Below are positions 11,241 to 23,580 of a DNA stretch of 64,000 nt, piece by piece (the stretch's first letter is position 1; every line of letters begins with the position of its first letter). Both the position numbers and the translations under genes were made by a program. The DNA is from Pyrus communis (lineage: Eukaryota; Streptophyta; Magnoliopsida; Rosales; Rosaceae). The notes under the pieces were generated by a model, which was given only the letters and a program-made list of their open reading frames with translations, ran no database searches and had not been told where the DNA came from. The stretch covers positions 21,397,344 through 21,461,343 of the forward strand of contig NC_084816.1 of NCBI RefSeq assembly GCF_963583255.1, written 5' to 3'.

Positions 11241-11998
11241 CAAGGTTGTCTGTTATACGAGGGCGCTCGTCAACTCTATGACTTGTCGAGATAAGTGTTC
11301 TCCATTTGGGTTGGAAGAGCATGGAAGGAATTTATCTCCTTGAGCAGTGGAAGTGTGGTAAACTCCGGGCGTGAGATTTGAGTTGAGAAATGTTAAATCC
11401 ATAGAAAAATGTGGTGAAAATACTCCCGGTTCGATTGTCGGTCTGGAAATTTAAAGCCTGGAAGGTTGAACTAATCTTGGACCGATTTGGGCTGTTGGAA
11501 GGCCACGAGAATGGGCTGCTTGGTGGGAGCAGGTTGGCCACGGGAGTGGGCTGCTCGGCGTGTGCCGCACATGGGTGCGAGGCTAGGGCTTGGCTTGGCA
11601 ACGCGTTAGGCTTTAGGTGGCACGGGCTGGCTCGGCTAGGCTTGGGCCCTTAAAGGTTGAAGTGGCATGGCTCGGGCCGTGGTTGTGGTGCCATGTACCT
11701 TGCTGTGGGTAGTTACCGTGGTGGTGTCTTGTGGGGGTGCCGCTCCACTCATCGCCATGTTGAGCCTTGAAGATTGCCAGAGTCCTAATCTTTGGACGTT
11801 GGAATTTCCGTTCGTCGAGGTTTCCGAATCCCTTGCCATTTGTACTTTTCTTTTACATTTTATTAAATAATTTTTAGAAATAAAAATTCCAAGAATAAGA
11901 ACGTACGAAAAATCTACAAATAAGCAAAGAAACAAAAAACCTTAAATGCGAGAGTCTTCTACGAGCGTGTGACTCAACCCTCAATGAAAGCACCAATT

Positions 11999-12567
11999 TG
12001 TGGATGCAAATTTCTTCCACCTTGTTTGTGGACAAAATTGCACTACAAAACAAATAACACCGGCGGGGGGGGGGGGGGGGGGGGGAGGGGGGCTTTGGCC
12101 AGAGAACCTCCGATGTCAAAGTTAGAATTTGGAAGGAAAAGTGTTTGGAGAATTTACACAATTTAGCAAGAGAATTGGAATTCGGTTTTGGAGAGAATAA
12201 GGTAGTATTTAGTATTTATAGGAGTGTGGCCAGCCCCTTTAGGAGGAGGAGGAAGACTGGCCACTTGGTTGATATTTTGGGTGAGGTTCATGATTTGTAG
12301 CTAATTAAGAATAATTGAATAATAAATCAATTAATTAGATAATTAATATAATTAAAAATAAATGATTTGGGGGTTACCTTGTGGAGAGAATTTGATGAGA
12401 ATGGATGAAATAGGTTTAAAAATAAATACCTATTTGGGCATTTTTGACTTGATTGAGAGATGATTGTCCACTGCTCGAGCGTAGGAATTCCGATGTGTCT
12501 CAAGAGTAATTTTATTTTTTTAACCCAAAAATCCATGTGTCGCCTTTTAATTATTTTTGGCTCCACT
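11999..12567 (-). repeat. 5' LTR of the second Tat element
   Basis: About 569 bp. Plus-strand TGTGGATGC at 11999 is the reverse of the LTR end; TAGTGGAGCC on the minus strand at 12567 is the start. The same family forms the solo LTR at 41906-42479. It contains an unusual run of 21 G (12065-12085) where the sister copies have a shorter, mixed G tract. Confidence 0.82.
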
Positions 12568-12815
12568 AACATTTGTACTAAGAAGAAATAGGGTCCATAT
12601 AAACTTGTTGATTGCAGAGTGAGAGAGACATGCAGATGCAAGTCGATGTGTGGTGTGGGCGAGTATTAAGCAGGCATGCCAAGAGTGCATCATGTTTGTC
12701 AAAAAGTGCATACGACGAGGGTAATAGTCACAACAATTGGTGGCTATCATGTGCTGCGGGGACGGTGACACCAAAATACTTGGTCCTTTGGGACTCATGA
12801 ACGATCCACGCTTAC

Positions 12816-12887
<72 letters not shown>

Positions 12888-13596
12888 TGATGGTTATTCA
12901 TGTTGTTTAATTAGTTTTTTTTTTTTTTTTTTTTAAATGAGAAATTTCATTAAATTCAATTGGAAACGAACAACATGAATATTTAAGGACACAAACGTTT
13001 GTTATGTAATATGAAAATTAGTATTGTTTTGTGTCTTCTTACAATACAGTTTCATAATTTAAACCTCTTATTTTTCAAGTCTCGTTCAATGATAATCTTT
13101 AAGAGCAATCGATTATATAGGAAAATATTATTTAACCATCACCAAAGAAATAGATATTAATTACGAAGATAATGATATCAACAAACATTGAAATATGAAG
13201 ATAATAATCAAATAGTTATAACTTATACGATTTATGATTGAGTTATTTTGTCGGTAAAGATTATCTGACCCAAAGAATACATGGATTGCATCACAGGTTC
13301 ATATTTCTAAAATGAATCTAAAAGAACATAAATACGTATTAAATTACAAGTGCAACATGTACTCTATCCAAACACAAAGATGGGGTGGTCAATCAGTAGT
13401 ATGATTTTTTTTTTTTTTTTTTCTGCCAAATCCCTTCTCCATCAGTCCCCTCCTCTCTCACTTTTCTCTTCTTTTTTTTTTTTTTTTTTTTTTTCTCTCT
13501 TTATAAAGATATCAACACCAGATGTTCACGAGATTTTATCATGACTGTTTAAATATAAAGTTGGAGAGGAGGAGAATTTGGAGGGGAGAGAATTTT
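12568..13596. other. Intergenic spacer with (GA)n and poly-T tracts
   Basis: No gene seen. It contains a 66-bp perfect (GA)n microsatellite at 12817-12882 and T-rich tracts at 12916-12934, 13405-13422 and 13470-13494. The rest is A/T-rich DNA without recognisable domains. Confidence 0.7.
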
Positions 13597-13866
13597 TGTA
13601 ACATTCCACATCGACCGACTGAGAGGGGGTGATGTGCCTTATATGTACATGCCCATCTCCATATAGCACGAGACTTTTTGGAAACTCATTGGCTTCGATT
13701 CCATCGGAACTCTGAAGTTAAGTGAGTTCGGGCGAGAGCATTCTTAGGATGGGTGATCCACTAGGAAGTTCTCATGTGAGTTCCCAGAAACAAAACTGTG
13801 AGAGCGTGATCGGAGCTCAAAGCGGACAATATTGTGCTACAGTGAAGTCGAGATTAGGATGTGACA
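13597..13866 (+). mobile_element. Cassandra solo LTR with target-site duplication
   Basis: Begins TGTAACATTCCACATCG and ends GGATGTGACA. It is flanked by ATTTT on both sides (13592-13596 and 13867-13871), so the borders are exact and it is a solo LTR of 270 bp. Positions 13698-13792 are 5S rRNA-like: AACTCTGAAGTTAAGTGAG, GGGCGAGAG, GGATGGGTGAT, AGGAAGTTCTC correspond to box A, the intermediate element and box C of the 5S internal promoter, with several transitions. It is related to 4720-5014. Confidence 0.92.
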
Positions 13867-13871
13867 ATTTT

Positions 13872-15828
13872 ACTCTGGTCAAACATGACAACCTCATCAA
13901 ATTTTTGTTATATAATTCTCATTATCCTTACATTTCTTTTATTTTAATATGCCAAAATCATTGTCTGCCTCCCCATAAGAAAATCACAATATGATATTGT
14001 AGATTTACAAGGTAGCGGTAAGAGGAAAAAGAGTGATAGAAATTGTGATCGGTTTGGGAAGAGCCAATATATGTTTTTTTCCATGTGAATTGTAGCATCT
14101 TATCTATAAATAATTTTCTTTCCTTCTTTTTCAAACAAAGCCGATAACTCGATTCCTTTTACACCAGAAAGCTAAAGTTACTTTAAATTTGATAGTGAAA
14201 AATTGAAATCCCTCCCTTTCTAAATGCGCATGGCTAAGGAATTTGACAATTGATAAAAAAGATCCATGCTTCTTTGGCAAGAAACTTTAGCTTAGGGATG
14301 AAAAAGAGAACTCCATATTTGGTTTGAAATGTACAACCAGTCATAGTTTTTTTGTCCTTTGTTTTTGTCAAAAGGTCCTTTATTAAATACAAATATGAAT
14401 GTTCACCTCTTCAATCAAGATATTGAAAATAAATTTAGGACCAATTTATAGACATCGAAATTTTGGTGGTCAATAATTCAAAATTTGACCACTTGAATAG
14501 TCGAAATTGGCTAGGCCAATTCATGGGTAACACATGACAAAGCGAGCAATCAGGAATGACAAATGTCAACATCTGAGACCTCATTCAAACAAATCAAATC
14601 AAGTACAAAAGGGAACAAATTAACCCTAATTTGATTAATATATCAATTAGGGTTTAATTTCCTAAATAAAAGATTCTGATTTAATTAAGAGCTAAACTGA
14701 TTAATTAGCTCAAATTAAATCAAATTAGAAAATTAATCTCACAAATTACAAGATTCAAATTTGGGATTCTAAACTAATACACAATCCCTTGCATAGAAAT
14801 AATAGGCTCATCTTGAAGAAACAAACTTGAGGGAAAGGAAGCAAGCTCAAGCCTTTGGAGAAAACCAGAAAATTCTCTGGCCAAAGCAAATACCAAACAC
14901 TCAAACACGCTTGTGTTCTTCATCAAGCTGGTGGAGAATAAACAAGCACAACAAACACATATGTCGATTCATCCACTACCAAAGCCAAGGATCATCCACC
15001 ACATGGCACAATTGGTGGTCCCGATTTGTTCAAAATCAAGCATCGACGACCATTGAAGAAATTAAAGCCCGATTCAAGTCCAAGTGTTCACCATTCTTGC
15101 GTCAAATTCTACTTTGGAGATCGAATCAAAGGAATATTGTTGTAAACAAATAAACCACAAAGATTATAACTGTAAACATCATTAATACATAAATTTATTT
15201 TGTACACGTGTTCTTGTTTTAATCATAGCAGGAAATTTCGTGTTTATAGTCTCACAAGTGAATACCACCATGCTTAACTATGTATAGGCCACACTATTGT
15301 TATCACGAAAGGAAAACAAAAACACAACGGATCTTAATAATTTTGTAAACATGCATCCTGTAGAGACACATTGAGAGGCGGATTCTTAACCATTGATTGA
15401 TGAAGGTCAATTATAAAACAAATCAATGAAAAACAAATATGCATCACGTTTAAATTAACGAAGGATTAACATTTGCATTATAATTAATAAATCAAAGCTA
15501 GTTGCTAAATTATTATGTTTTAGGTAGCTTACTTTTTGAACAAAGGCTACTATTCAACAATTTACTTGTCTCTATCAAGAAAAATTTGCAGTCTCTTATT
15601 CATCCGAACAGAGCCTCACACTTGATTGAAAAATGGAAAAGTTCAAGTGAACTTTCACAATCATGCTTTTTTGTAAACCAAATAACACGACTGGGGTGAT
15701 GTTAAGGCTTATGGCGCAAGGCATGATATGATTTCTTAAGATATTGACTTGGAGGATTAAAGATTTATAGGAATGAATAGCCTTGGTCAAGCCTTTGGAC
15801 CCACTCTCTTAAAACTCTCTCAACTTAC
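13872..15828. other. Gene-poor DNA, possible old LTR at about 14530-15250
   Basis: No gene is supported. The stretch around 14530-15250 has a base composition and ending (GCAGGAAATTTCGTGTTTAT) like a plant gypsy LTR, but I found no partner, no target duplication and no primer site, so it is only a suspicion. The open frame at 14827-15153 in it has no domain. Confidence 0.3.
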
Positions 15829-16554
15829 CCATCAATCAATATGGCATTTCTTAAGAGATTATAATTGTTGGTTGAGGCCACAAAGTCTTGGTATTATACA
15901 TCTTGAGTAGAAGAGTTTTAGTACTCGTTTGAAATTGTTTTATAAATGATTAAAAACGTTATAAGAGAAAATATTTTTGAATTCTAAAAATGGATAAAAA
16001 AAACACTTAAAGTGCTTCTTGGAAGAAGAACATATTTTTGTAGAATTCATTTGCGTTTTTATTAAGAATTAGTTTCAAAATCATTTTTAATAAAAATGAT
16101 TTCAGTTATTTAAAAGAACTTTTAAACGAGCTCTTATATTTAGTAAAATGTATTATTTGCATTATCTTTAAGGAGACGATTTTCTATTTATCCATCAATC
16201 ATCATGGCATTTCTTAAGAGATTATAATTGTTGGTTGAGGCCACAAAGTCTTGGTGTTATACATCTTGAGTAGAAGAGTTTTAGAACTCGTTTGGAATTG
16301 TTTTTTAAATGACTAAAAGCGTTCTAAGAGAAAATGTTTTTGAATTCTAAAAATGAATCCAAAAACACTTGAAGTGCTTCTTGGAAGAAGAACATGCTTT
16401 TGTAGGATTCATTTGTGTTTTTACTAAAAATTGGTTCCAAAATTATTTTCACTAAAAACGCTTTTAGTTATTTAAAAGAACTTTCAAACGAGCTCTTATA
16501 TTTAGTAAAATGTATTATTTGAATTATCTTTAAGTAGACGATTTTTTATTTATC
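15829..16554. repeat. 363-bp tandem duplication carrying a MITE
   Basis: Two head-to-tail copies, 15829-16191 and 16192-16554. The markers ATGGCATTTCTTAAGAG (15841 and 16204) and GTGCTTCTTGGAAGAAGAAC recur exactly 363 bp apart. Each copy contains an inverted-repeat unit bounded by ACTCGTTTG(A/G)AATTG and TTAAACGAGCTC / TTCAAACGAGCTC. The same MITE family occurs alone at 61350-61577. Copies differ at several percent of sites, so the duplication is not recent. Confidence 0.88.
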
Positions 16555-17159
16555 CAATTAAAAGGTCAAAAAACGAATATGAGTGTGCATGGGAAGGAAA
16601 TGTATGTGTTAAAATCACTTCCAGGTCTTTAAAGTAGGATCAAATTACAATATCAGAATTTAACTAGACATGAGATAAGCTAGCACCTTTGCAATACTCA
16701 TGATACATTGATACGCTCAGCTAAACTACGGTGATGCCTCATGAAATATCAAGAAATTCTCCGCTGAAGTACGGTGACACCTAACATTTAAGATTTTATT
16801 TTGGAAGCAACTTATATTGCTTATAGAAGAAAACATAAACAGTAAATGGGAAGAAAATTCTTTACTTAAGGGATTATGAATGAATGAGAATCCCGTTCCG
16901 ACGGAAACATCCATCTTCCATTGCAAGGGCTGCAGTGCATGTTGGATTTGTGCTAAGTGGGCTGTTGGATCAACTGGCTGGGCCTTCACTATTAAAGGTT
17001 TCTGATCCAATAAGGCCCAACCTAGGAGAGGCAGCTCTGTTTGAATAAAGTGTTACTGTGTAACTTATATCTATGACAAGGAAACAATCTAATTACAACC
17101 CATAAGAATGTTAAGTGGTTATGAACTTATGGAGAAGGGTTTTAAAGTCATTCGAGGTA

Positions 17160-17775
17160 GGAGTGGTACTTGGGACAGAAAATCGAAATCGAAACACTGA
17201 TCAAATTGGACCACACTAAATGGTTCAGTTTTGTGGTATCGATACGGTTTATGTTTGAAACTGAATTGAAAACAATTTGGTTTCGATTTATAATATTTGA
17301 AACTGAATCCAAACTAAACCGAACCATATAATATAAAAAATATTTTTTTTGGTCGAATTTTGGTATAGTGTTTTTTGGTTGCTGGGATTTATTTTTCCAT
17401 TTTGAAACAAGGGGATGTCATCGAATTTTAGTATGGTGGTTATCAATTTTAGTTTTACTTACTTTTAAACTGTTCTTCTCCTGTGTTTTGGGGCCAAAAC
17501 AAACTGAAAATAAAATTACAAAAATAAAATTTAAAATAAAAAGTTTGGAACCCCAAACAGAAATAGATGTAAGCTAAGCCGAATTTTTAACAGGCCTAAA
17601 CCAAAACCAAAACCGTTTGAAACTTAATCGAACCAAAACCATTTGAAACCTAATTGAACCAAAACCAAATAGTTTGGTTTCACTTTGTTTCTCATTATCA
17701 AACCAAATCGAACCAAACCACAATAAATTTTCAATTTCGGTTTCGATTTTACCTAAAAGCCGCCCGCACGAAACG
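17160..17775. mobile_element. Foldback element, hAT-like non-autonomous
   Basis: Long imperfect inverted repeat. The left arm is rich in GAAATCGAAA, GGTTTCGATT and AACCGAACC; the right arm repeats CCAAAACCAAAACC, AATCGAACCAAACC and GGTTTCGATTTTACC in reverse complement. Such AACCGAACC-rich subterminal structure is typical of non-autonomous hAT elements in dicots. Terminal ends and an 8-bp duplication could not be fixed. Confidence 0.5.
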
Positions 17776-17934
17776 GTCTCCAGCCCTTCAGCGAGGATAT
17801 ATCTCCATCTAGTAACACTCATAATGTAATCAAGTTTAAGAAAATACCACCGTGACGTGTAAGACTCTTAATTATGATGACTGAGATGCTCCATAGTCCA
17901 TACAGGAAAAAGTAAGCTTAGAGTTTACACCTTA

Positions 17935-18118
17935 AATTCTAGGGTGGTGTTATCCCCCACTCATTTTTACTCTCCACACATTGTTTGTTAAATTCTGTTA
18001 TTTGACCTTCTTCAATTAATTCGATTTGATGGCCGAAAATCGAGACAGATGAATAGAATGTAAAAAGGAGTGTGGCTAACACTACCCAAATTCTACATGT
18101 CTCTTTTTAGCAAGAATC
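17935..18118. mobile_element. Small foldback MITE
   Basis: Arms TAGGGTGGTGTTATCCCCCA…TTTTTAC and, in reverse complement at the right end, TGGGTAGTGTTAGCCACAC…TTTTTAC. About 180 bp, no coding capacity. A half-copy-like sequence occurs at 48869-48912. Confidence 0.6.
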
Positions 18119-19964
18119 TGCATATTCCCCCATGAGGTAAAAAAGAATGTGGACACCCAAATTCTAATGCCTGCTCGTTGTCGAAAATGCTCTTCCTCTT
18201 GTTGCATTGTGAAGGGAGGAGTCTGGTTTAAAGTAATTGGCTTTCTTTTTCTTTTTCAATGAATTTTTGCTGTAAAGGTTTCATGACCCATTGTTACGGG
18301 GATTTTGAGTTAAGAGGTTTACAGGCAGGGTTAAAGAAGAGTAAATTGTAGTGGTGCATTTTGTGCAAGAATGATTTGGACACTTTCGATCACATTTTTA
18401 TTATGTTGTCCTGTGGTCTTGGGTCTTTGGTTGAATACCATGCTTGCAAACTCAAGGTTTCCGGCAGCCACTTTGTTCTAAATTTTTATTTGTTTTTTTA
18501 ATTGATTATCAAAGAGAATATCATGCTTGCCACTTACTCAGCTGCATGTTGTAGGTTGGTGATTTTGCCATTGACAATCGAGCAGGCATTAGCAGGACAT
18601 TACACCGCATTACTGGCATTAGGAATCGAAAAGGTGTCATTATTGGTCTAACTTGTCGTGTTGGTAGGGCAATATCTGGCAGTGCTGTCTTGCTGCGAGA
18701 TTTGGTTCAAGATGGCGGTTCTTTGTTACTCATTGGGCCTCCGGGGGTAGGAAAAACAACAATGATCGGGTTAGTCTTTCTTGTTCTCTTTATATTTGAG
18801 TCAACGCACCCTATTGCCATATCTGAATTAGTAATTTACACGAGATATCGCAGATATTATGCTTCTTAAGGAATTAGAGTTTCCAAAGTTATGTAATTTG
18901 AAATTCCCGGATGAACACATTACTGATAGTTTATCTTAACACTTGCAGAATGAATTATATTACAATGCAGCTAGCTATTGATCTAGTGGTACTTCCCTTC
19001 ACTTTGCCGGACCTAGTTCAAATGATGCACCCCTCCCTTCTCAATAAAATAAACTCATCACAAGGAGTGTAATTGGTACCTCAGTGTCTCATCTAAGTTT
19101 GTGTGTATACCTTACATTGTCTCATCCAAATCAATGTTCTTATGTTCTGTTTTCATCATGAAATCGCATGCTTATTATCTACTTTTATTCAGGTCTTGAT
19201 AGAGGCTGTTGAAAACCATATGCCACAAGTGATTGTAATTGATGAAACTGGCACTAAACTTGAAGCTCTGGCTGCAAGCAAAATTGCGCAACATGGAATT
19301 CAGCTAGTTGCCACGGCTCATGGTGTAACCATTGAGAATTTAATAATGAGCCCTTCATTAGAGATGCTCGTTGGACGAATACAGGTGAGGTAGCCATGCT
19401 TATTTTCAAATAATAGTCAGTTCTTTCTTTTTATTATTCTTTATTTTCTCCCTTATATTTAATTTTTCATTCTTTTCACTTGATTCTTAAGCTTGATATT
19501 CAAGTATTGATCTCTGTCTTGTGTTAAAATAGTGGTGGTAGTGTATCGATCCCTTTATGCTAGTTCGTAAATGTTTCTCTTTGATTTCTATTTAATTTAC
19601 TTATATTGAATGCCTAAAAGTTTTAAGTTCTTTATTGTTCAATTACGTTATTTCCATCAATTTTTAGAGCGTGACACTAGGAGATGAAGAGGCCAACCGC
19701 CGGGGGGTTCAGAAGACAGTGCAAGAAAGGAAAGGCCCTGCAACATTAGTTGTGGGGTGGAGATAATTTCAGGGGATGAATTGAGAGTTCATAGTAGCCT
19801 AGAAACAACAGGGGATGTATCCTCTCAGGTATGCTTCTTTGGAAAAGTCAATTCTTTGTCTTTTTATCTTCCTTCAGTAAATTAATTCTAAAATCATGGT
19901 ATCTTGGTGAAGGTCGTTTCCCAAAATTTGAGGTTCTTAAAATGCACTCTTGGGGACCGGAAAC

Positions 19965-21183
19965 GACGACAACAACAACAACAAAGCTTTTTTTCCACTA
20001 AGTAAGGTCAACTGTATAAATCCTAGAAAGTCATTGTGTTTGGTTATGTGACACGTCTTCCGTTAGATCCAAGTACTCTAAGTCTTTTCTTAGAGTCTCT
20101 TCTAAAGTATTCCTAGGTCTTCTTCTATCCCTTCAGCCCTGGACCTCTGTCCCGTAATCGCATATTCTAATCGGAAAGTCAGTAGACCTTTGTTTCACAT
20201 GTCCAAACCACCGTAACCTATTTTCTCTCATCTTTCCTTCAATTTCGGCTACTCCTACTTTACCTTGGACATATCCAAACCACCACAACGAAGCATTCTC
20301 ATCTCCGCTCTACTACACTCATGTTATGTATGTGTTGATACTTCACCGCCTAACATTCCGTCCCATAAAGCATTGCCGTCCTATAAAACTTTCCCTTCAG
20401 TTTCAGTGACATACGGCGGTCACACAACATGTCGAATGCACTCTTCCACTTCATCCATCCATCTTGTATTCTATGGTTAAGGTCTCCAACCAACTCTCCG
20501 TTCTTTTGCAAGATAGATCCTAGGTAGTGAAAGTGGCCCTTTGGTACTTCCTGATCTCCAATCGTCATCCCTAACTCATTTGAGCCTCCGTTTGCACTGA
20601 ATTTGCACCCCATATACTCTGTCTCTGACCGACTTCGGTGAAGACCTTTAAATTCCAACACTTTTCTCCAAGGGTTAAGCTTCGCATTTACTCCTTCCTG
20701 AGTTTCATCTGTCAACACTATATTGTTTACAAAAAGCATACATTAAGAAAAATCATCTTGAATATGTCTTCTTAACTCATCCATTATCAATGCAAAAAGG
20801 TAAGGAAATAAAGATGAGCCTTGATGTAACCCTACAGTTATGGGGAAGCTTTTGATTTGTCCTTCATGAGTTCTTACGGCAGTCATTGCTTCATCATACA
20901 TATCCTTTATAACTTGGATATATGCTACTCGTACTCCTTTCTTCTCTAAAATCCTCCAAAGAATGTATGTTAGGACCTTATCATACGTTTTTTCCAAATC
21001 TATAAAGACCATGTGTAATCCTTTTTCATATTTCTCTATCTTTCCATCGATCTTCATAAGAGATAGATTGCCTCCATGGTTGAGCACCATGGCATAACCC
21101 AAATTAGTTGTCCAATACCCCGTGTCTCTTGACTCAGTCTATGCTCAACTGTCTTCATGGTTGAGCGCCCTGGCATGAACCCA
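19965..21183 (-). mobile_element. 5'-truncated RTE-type LINE inserted in an exon
   Basis: Minus-strand reverse transcriptase: FIDLEKTYDKV, then GLHQGSSLFPYLFALIMDEL, a TAA stop at about 20742, then the frame resumes as MLFVNNIVLTDETQEGVNAK and runs to FYRTAMLYGTEC. In live relatives the box is FADD; here it is FVNN, so both catalytic aspartates are lost. The 3' end is (TTG)n (reverse at 19965-19979), typical of plant RTE elements. Target duplication: ACCGGAAAC at 19956-19964 and ACTGGAAAC at 21184-21192 (one mismatch). Removing the element and one copy restores the host exon's frame. It lacks the endonuclease part, as usual for 5' truncation. Confidence 0.9.
20350..21102 (-). pseudogene. RTE LINE reverse transcriptase remnant
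   Basis: Two open segments in the same frame, 20743-21102 and 20350-20739, separated by one in-frame stop. They cover fingers/palm (VFIDLEKTYDKV; GLHQGSSLFPYL) and the catalytic box plus connection (MLFVNN; YLGSILQKNGE; RLKGKFYRTA-like LKLKGKFYRTAM). The aspartate pair is replaced by asparagines. Confidence 0.88.
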
Positions 21184-22576
21184 ACTGGAAACTACTGAAA
21201 TGGAAAATTTTATTTACAGTTCCTTGGATGAAGAGGATGAAGATGTTGTAGCTATGGCCGATAAAGGATCTGGCAATATTGATTTCAATCCTGAGGTCTC
21301 TCCAAATATGTGAAAGGATTATTGGGGTGTTTGTTTATGGGGTAAGACATATGTACCTTGAAACAACCACTTAGAACAAGAAACTAGTATAGGACAAGGA
21401 CAAATACTTGAAAAGTGACCCATTGCAAATAGTTTGCCATCATACTTGTGCTTCTAAGTGCTTAATGCAAGAAAAATGAGAGAAGACAATAAACCCCATT
21501 GGATAGTAACACAAGAATTCATATTCCAATCAACATGTGTCGAATTCTTCAATTGGTTCACCTCTGTTTCTTTTAGAAGAAATGACAAATTAAATAGCCG
21601 GGTAGCACTTGCTTCTCTTTTCTTTTGGATATACGGTGGAACTTTTTTCATTCTTAACACTTAGGTTTATGACTCACAAATCACAGCAGCAGAGGAGAAA
21701 ATTTTGAAATTATCTTTGAACTACTGCAAAGGTTAAGTGATCTGTAAATCATTGAGTAGCCTCTTATTTAATATGTTCCCTATAAACTATTCTTGCTATC
21801 TCATAGTTTTTCGATCACTATAAAATTATGTAAACTCTTGTGCTGATAATCGGGTTTGCAAGAATTCTACATGAACTTAACAAGTTGTGATAAAGGAGAG
21901 GTTATGTGTTGATAATATAGTTCTTAAGAGTTTTAATACGCGGAAAAGTTAATGTCCTATTATTGTGCAAACACATTCTAAATACTGGGAAATAACTTCT
22001 TTGTTCAACTGATATTCCATCACTTCACGTCTACCGAGATTTGGGGCAATGGGTTAATAACCACACTTCCACGATAGATGGAAGTTGGCTGCCTTGCCTC
22101 TTTAAATGCAAAAATTCCCTGCTCATAAAGACACGTTCTGGGATTAGGGTTCTATCACCATAAGAACATAAGGGCTTTCAATGAGTAGAAGAGTATTCTG
22201 AAGCAACCATTAACGATCTCTTATCAGTTAAGTGTGAATTTTCCAACATTTGGTATCAGAGTAAGCTTAACTGGTCCTAGTCCATAGTTACATATTTTTT
22301 TCATTTTTTTATTTGGAATTAATGAATGGTGATTCAAAACTCTTAAAAGTGTCAAGATTATTTTCTAAAGAGCAGTATGTATGAATTGTCGAGAGTTTTA
22401 ATCAGTGTATTGGGCCATATTGATCTATCTATATGTTAGTCCAAAGACTAGATTAAAAATTGCATAAATGATCCTGTGAATGGTGGCTGTACAATAAGGA
22501 AATAATGGCAGTTCATATGCCTAGCCTAAAGGCGTGATATAAACATGCATCTGAATAATTTTATTTGTTTGTTTTG

Positions 22577-23473
22577 ATGTCTTCCTCAACTTTGAACCTG
22601 TCTTCCATTGAACCCTTGAGTGAAGGAAATTACAAAAAGTGGAGAGAAGATGTTGAGATCATGCTAGGGCTAATGGACCTTGATTTAGCCTTGAGAGAAG
22701 ATGAACCAACACCATTAACTGATGATTCAACTCCTGATTAGATGATGAAATTTGAAAAATGGGAGAAGGCTAATAGAATGGCTTTGATGGTGATGAAGAG
22801 GACTATGAGTGATACAGTGAGGGGTGGCTTTGCATGTGACAAAGCAAAAGATTTCTTGGAAGTTGTGGGAGCGAAGTTCAGAAAGTTCAGAAAGTCAGAA
22901 AAGGCAGAGATGGGAGATTTGATGACAACCCTGAAACTTAATGAGAATAAGAGTGTGAGAGAGCACATTCTTAAACTTGTTGAGACTGCTGCCAAACTCA
23001 GAGAATTGGATGTTCCCATTGACGATGCATTCATAGTCCACATGGTCCTGAATTCGTAGCCTCCAAAGTTTAACCAACTGAAGATCTCCTATAATACTCA
23101 AAAGGAGAAATGGGCATTGGAGGACTTGATCTCGATCTGTGCACAGGAAGAAGTAAGAATCAAAAGGGATGAAGTATTTCACACCATTAATATGGTGCAT
23201 GCTGACAAGGGTAAGAGAGTGGCTTATAATCATGGCAAGGTTCCTAACCCATACCTTAGTTTCAATTCTGCCATTCCATCCTCCTCTAGGGGCCCCATGA
23301 CACACATGGATTACATGGACAATGTTAAGTGCTATTTTTGCAAAAAGTATGGGCACAAGAAAAAAGATTGTGAAAAACGGAAGATTTGGAAAAATAAGAA
23401 AGGTACAAATTTTGTTGAAATTTGTGTTTGTTTTGAAACTAATCTTGTTGAAGTCGCTCCAAATTCTTGGTGA
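22577..23473 (+). pseudogene. Copia Gag remnant with zinc knuckle
   Basis: Starts at ATG 22577 (MSSSTLNLSSIEPLSEGNYK), the usual SNYxxW-like Gag opening (YKKWREDVEIML). The same frame continues after TAG stops at 22739 and 23057 through MVMKRTMSDTVRGG and ICAQEEVRIK to the zinc knuckle CYFCKKYGHKKKDC at about 23329-23370 (CX2CX4HX4C). The stop after APNSW precedes the protease region. Capsid and nucleocapsid parts are full length apart from the two nonsense codons. Confidence 0.88.
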
Positions 23474-23580
23474 TTTGACATTGGTTGTTCGATTCATATC
23501 ACCAATTCGTTGCAGGGGTTCACAAGAGGAACTACAACAAAAAGAAGTGAAGATATGTTGGCAATGGAAACAAAGTAGCA

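Larger units (their letters stand above)
9106..12567 (-). mobile_element. Deleted Tat-lineage Ty3/gypsy retrotransposon
   Basis: Two related LTRs flank a 2.4 kb interior. Right LTR (5' for this strand): 11999-12567. Left LTR (3'): 9106 to about 9569, lacking its first 100 bp or so. Next to the 5' LTR the minus strand reads TGGTGCTTTCATTGAGG, the usual leader of plant gypsy elements. Gag N-terminus, the RT/RNase H connection and the additional RNase H are recognisable in that order, but protease, RT core and integrase are gone. No matching target duplication was found. Minus-strand TATAAATAC in both LTRs fits the transcription direction. Confidence 0.8.

Noticed and set aside
14827..15153. 108-codon open frame as a gene
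   Set aside because: No domain, compositional match to an LTR-like stretch, and no homologous frame elsewhere in the window.
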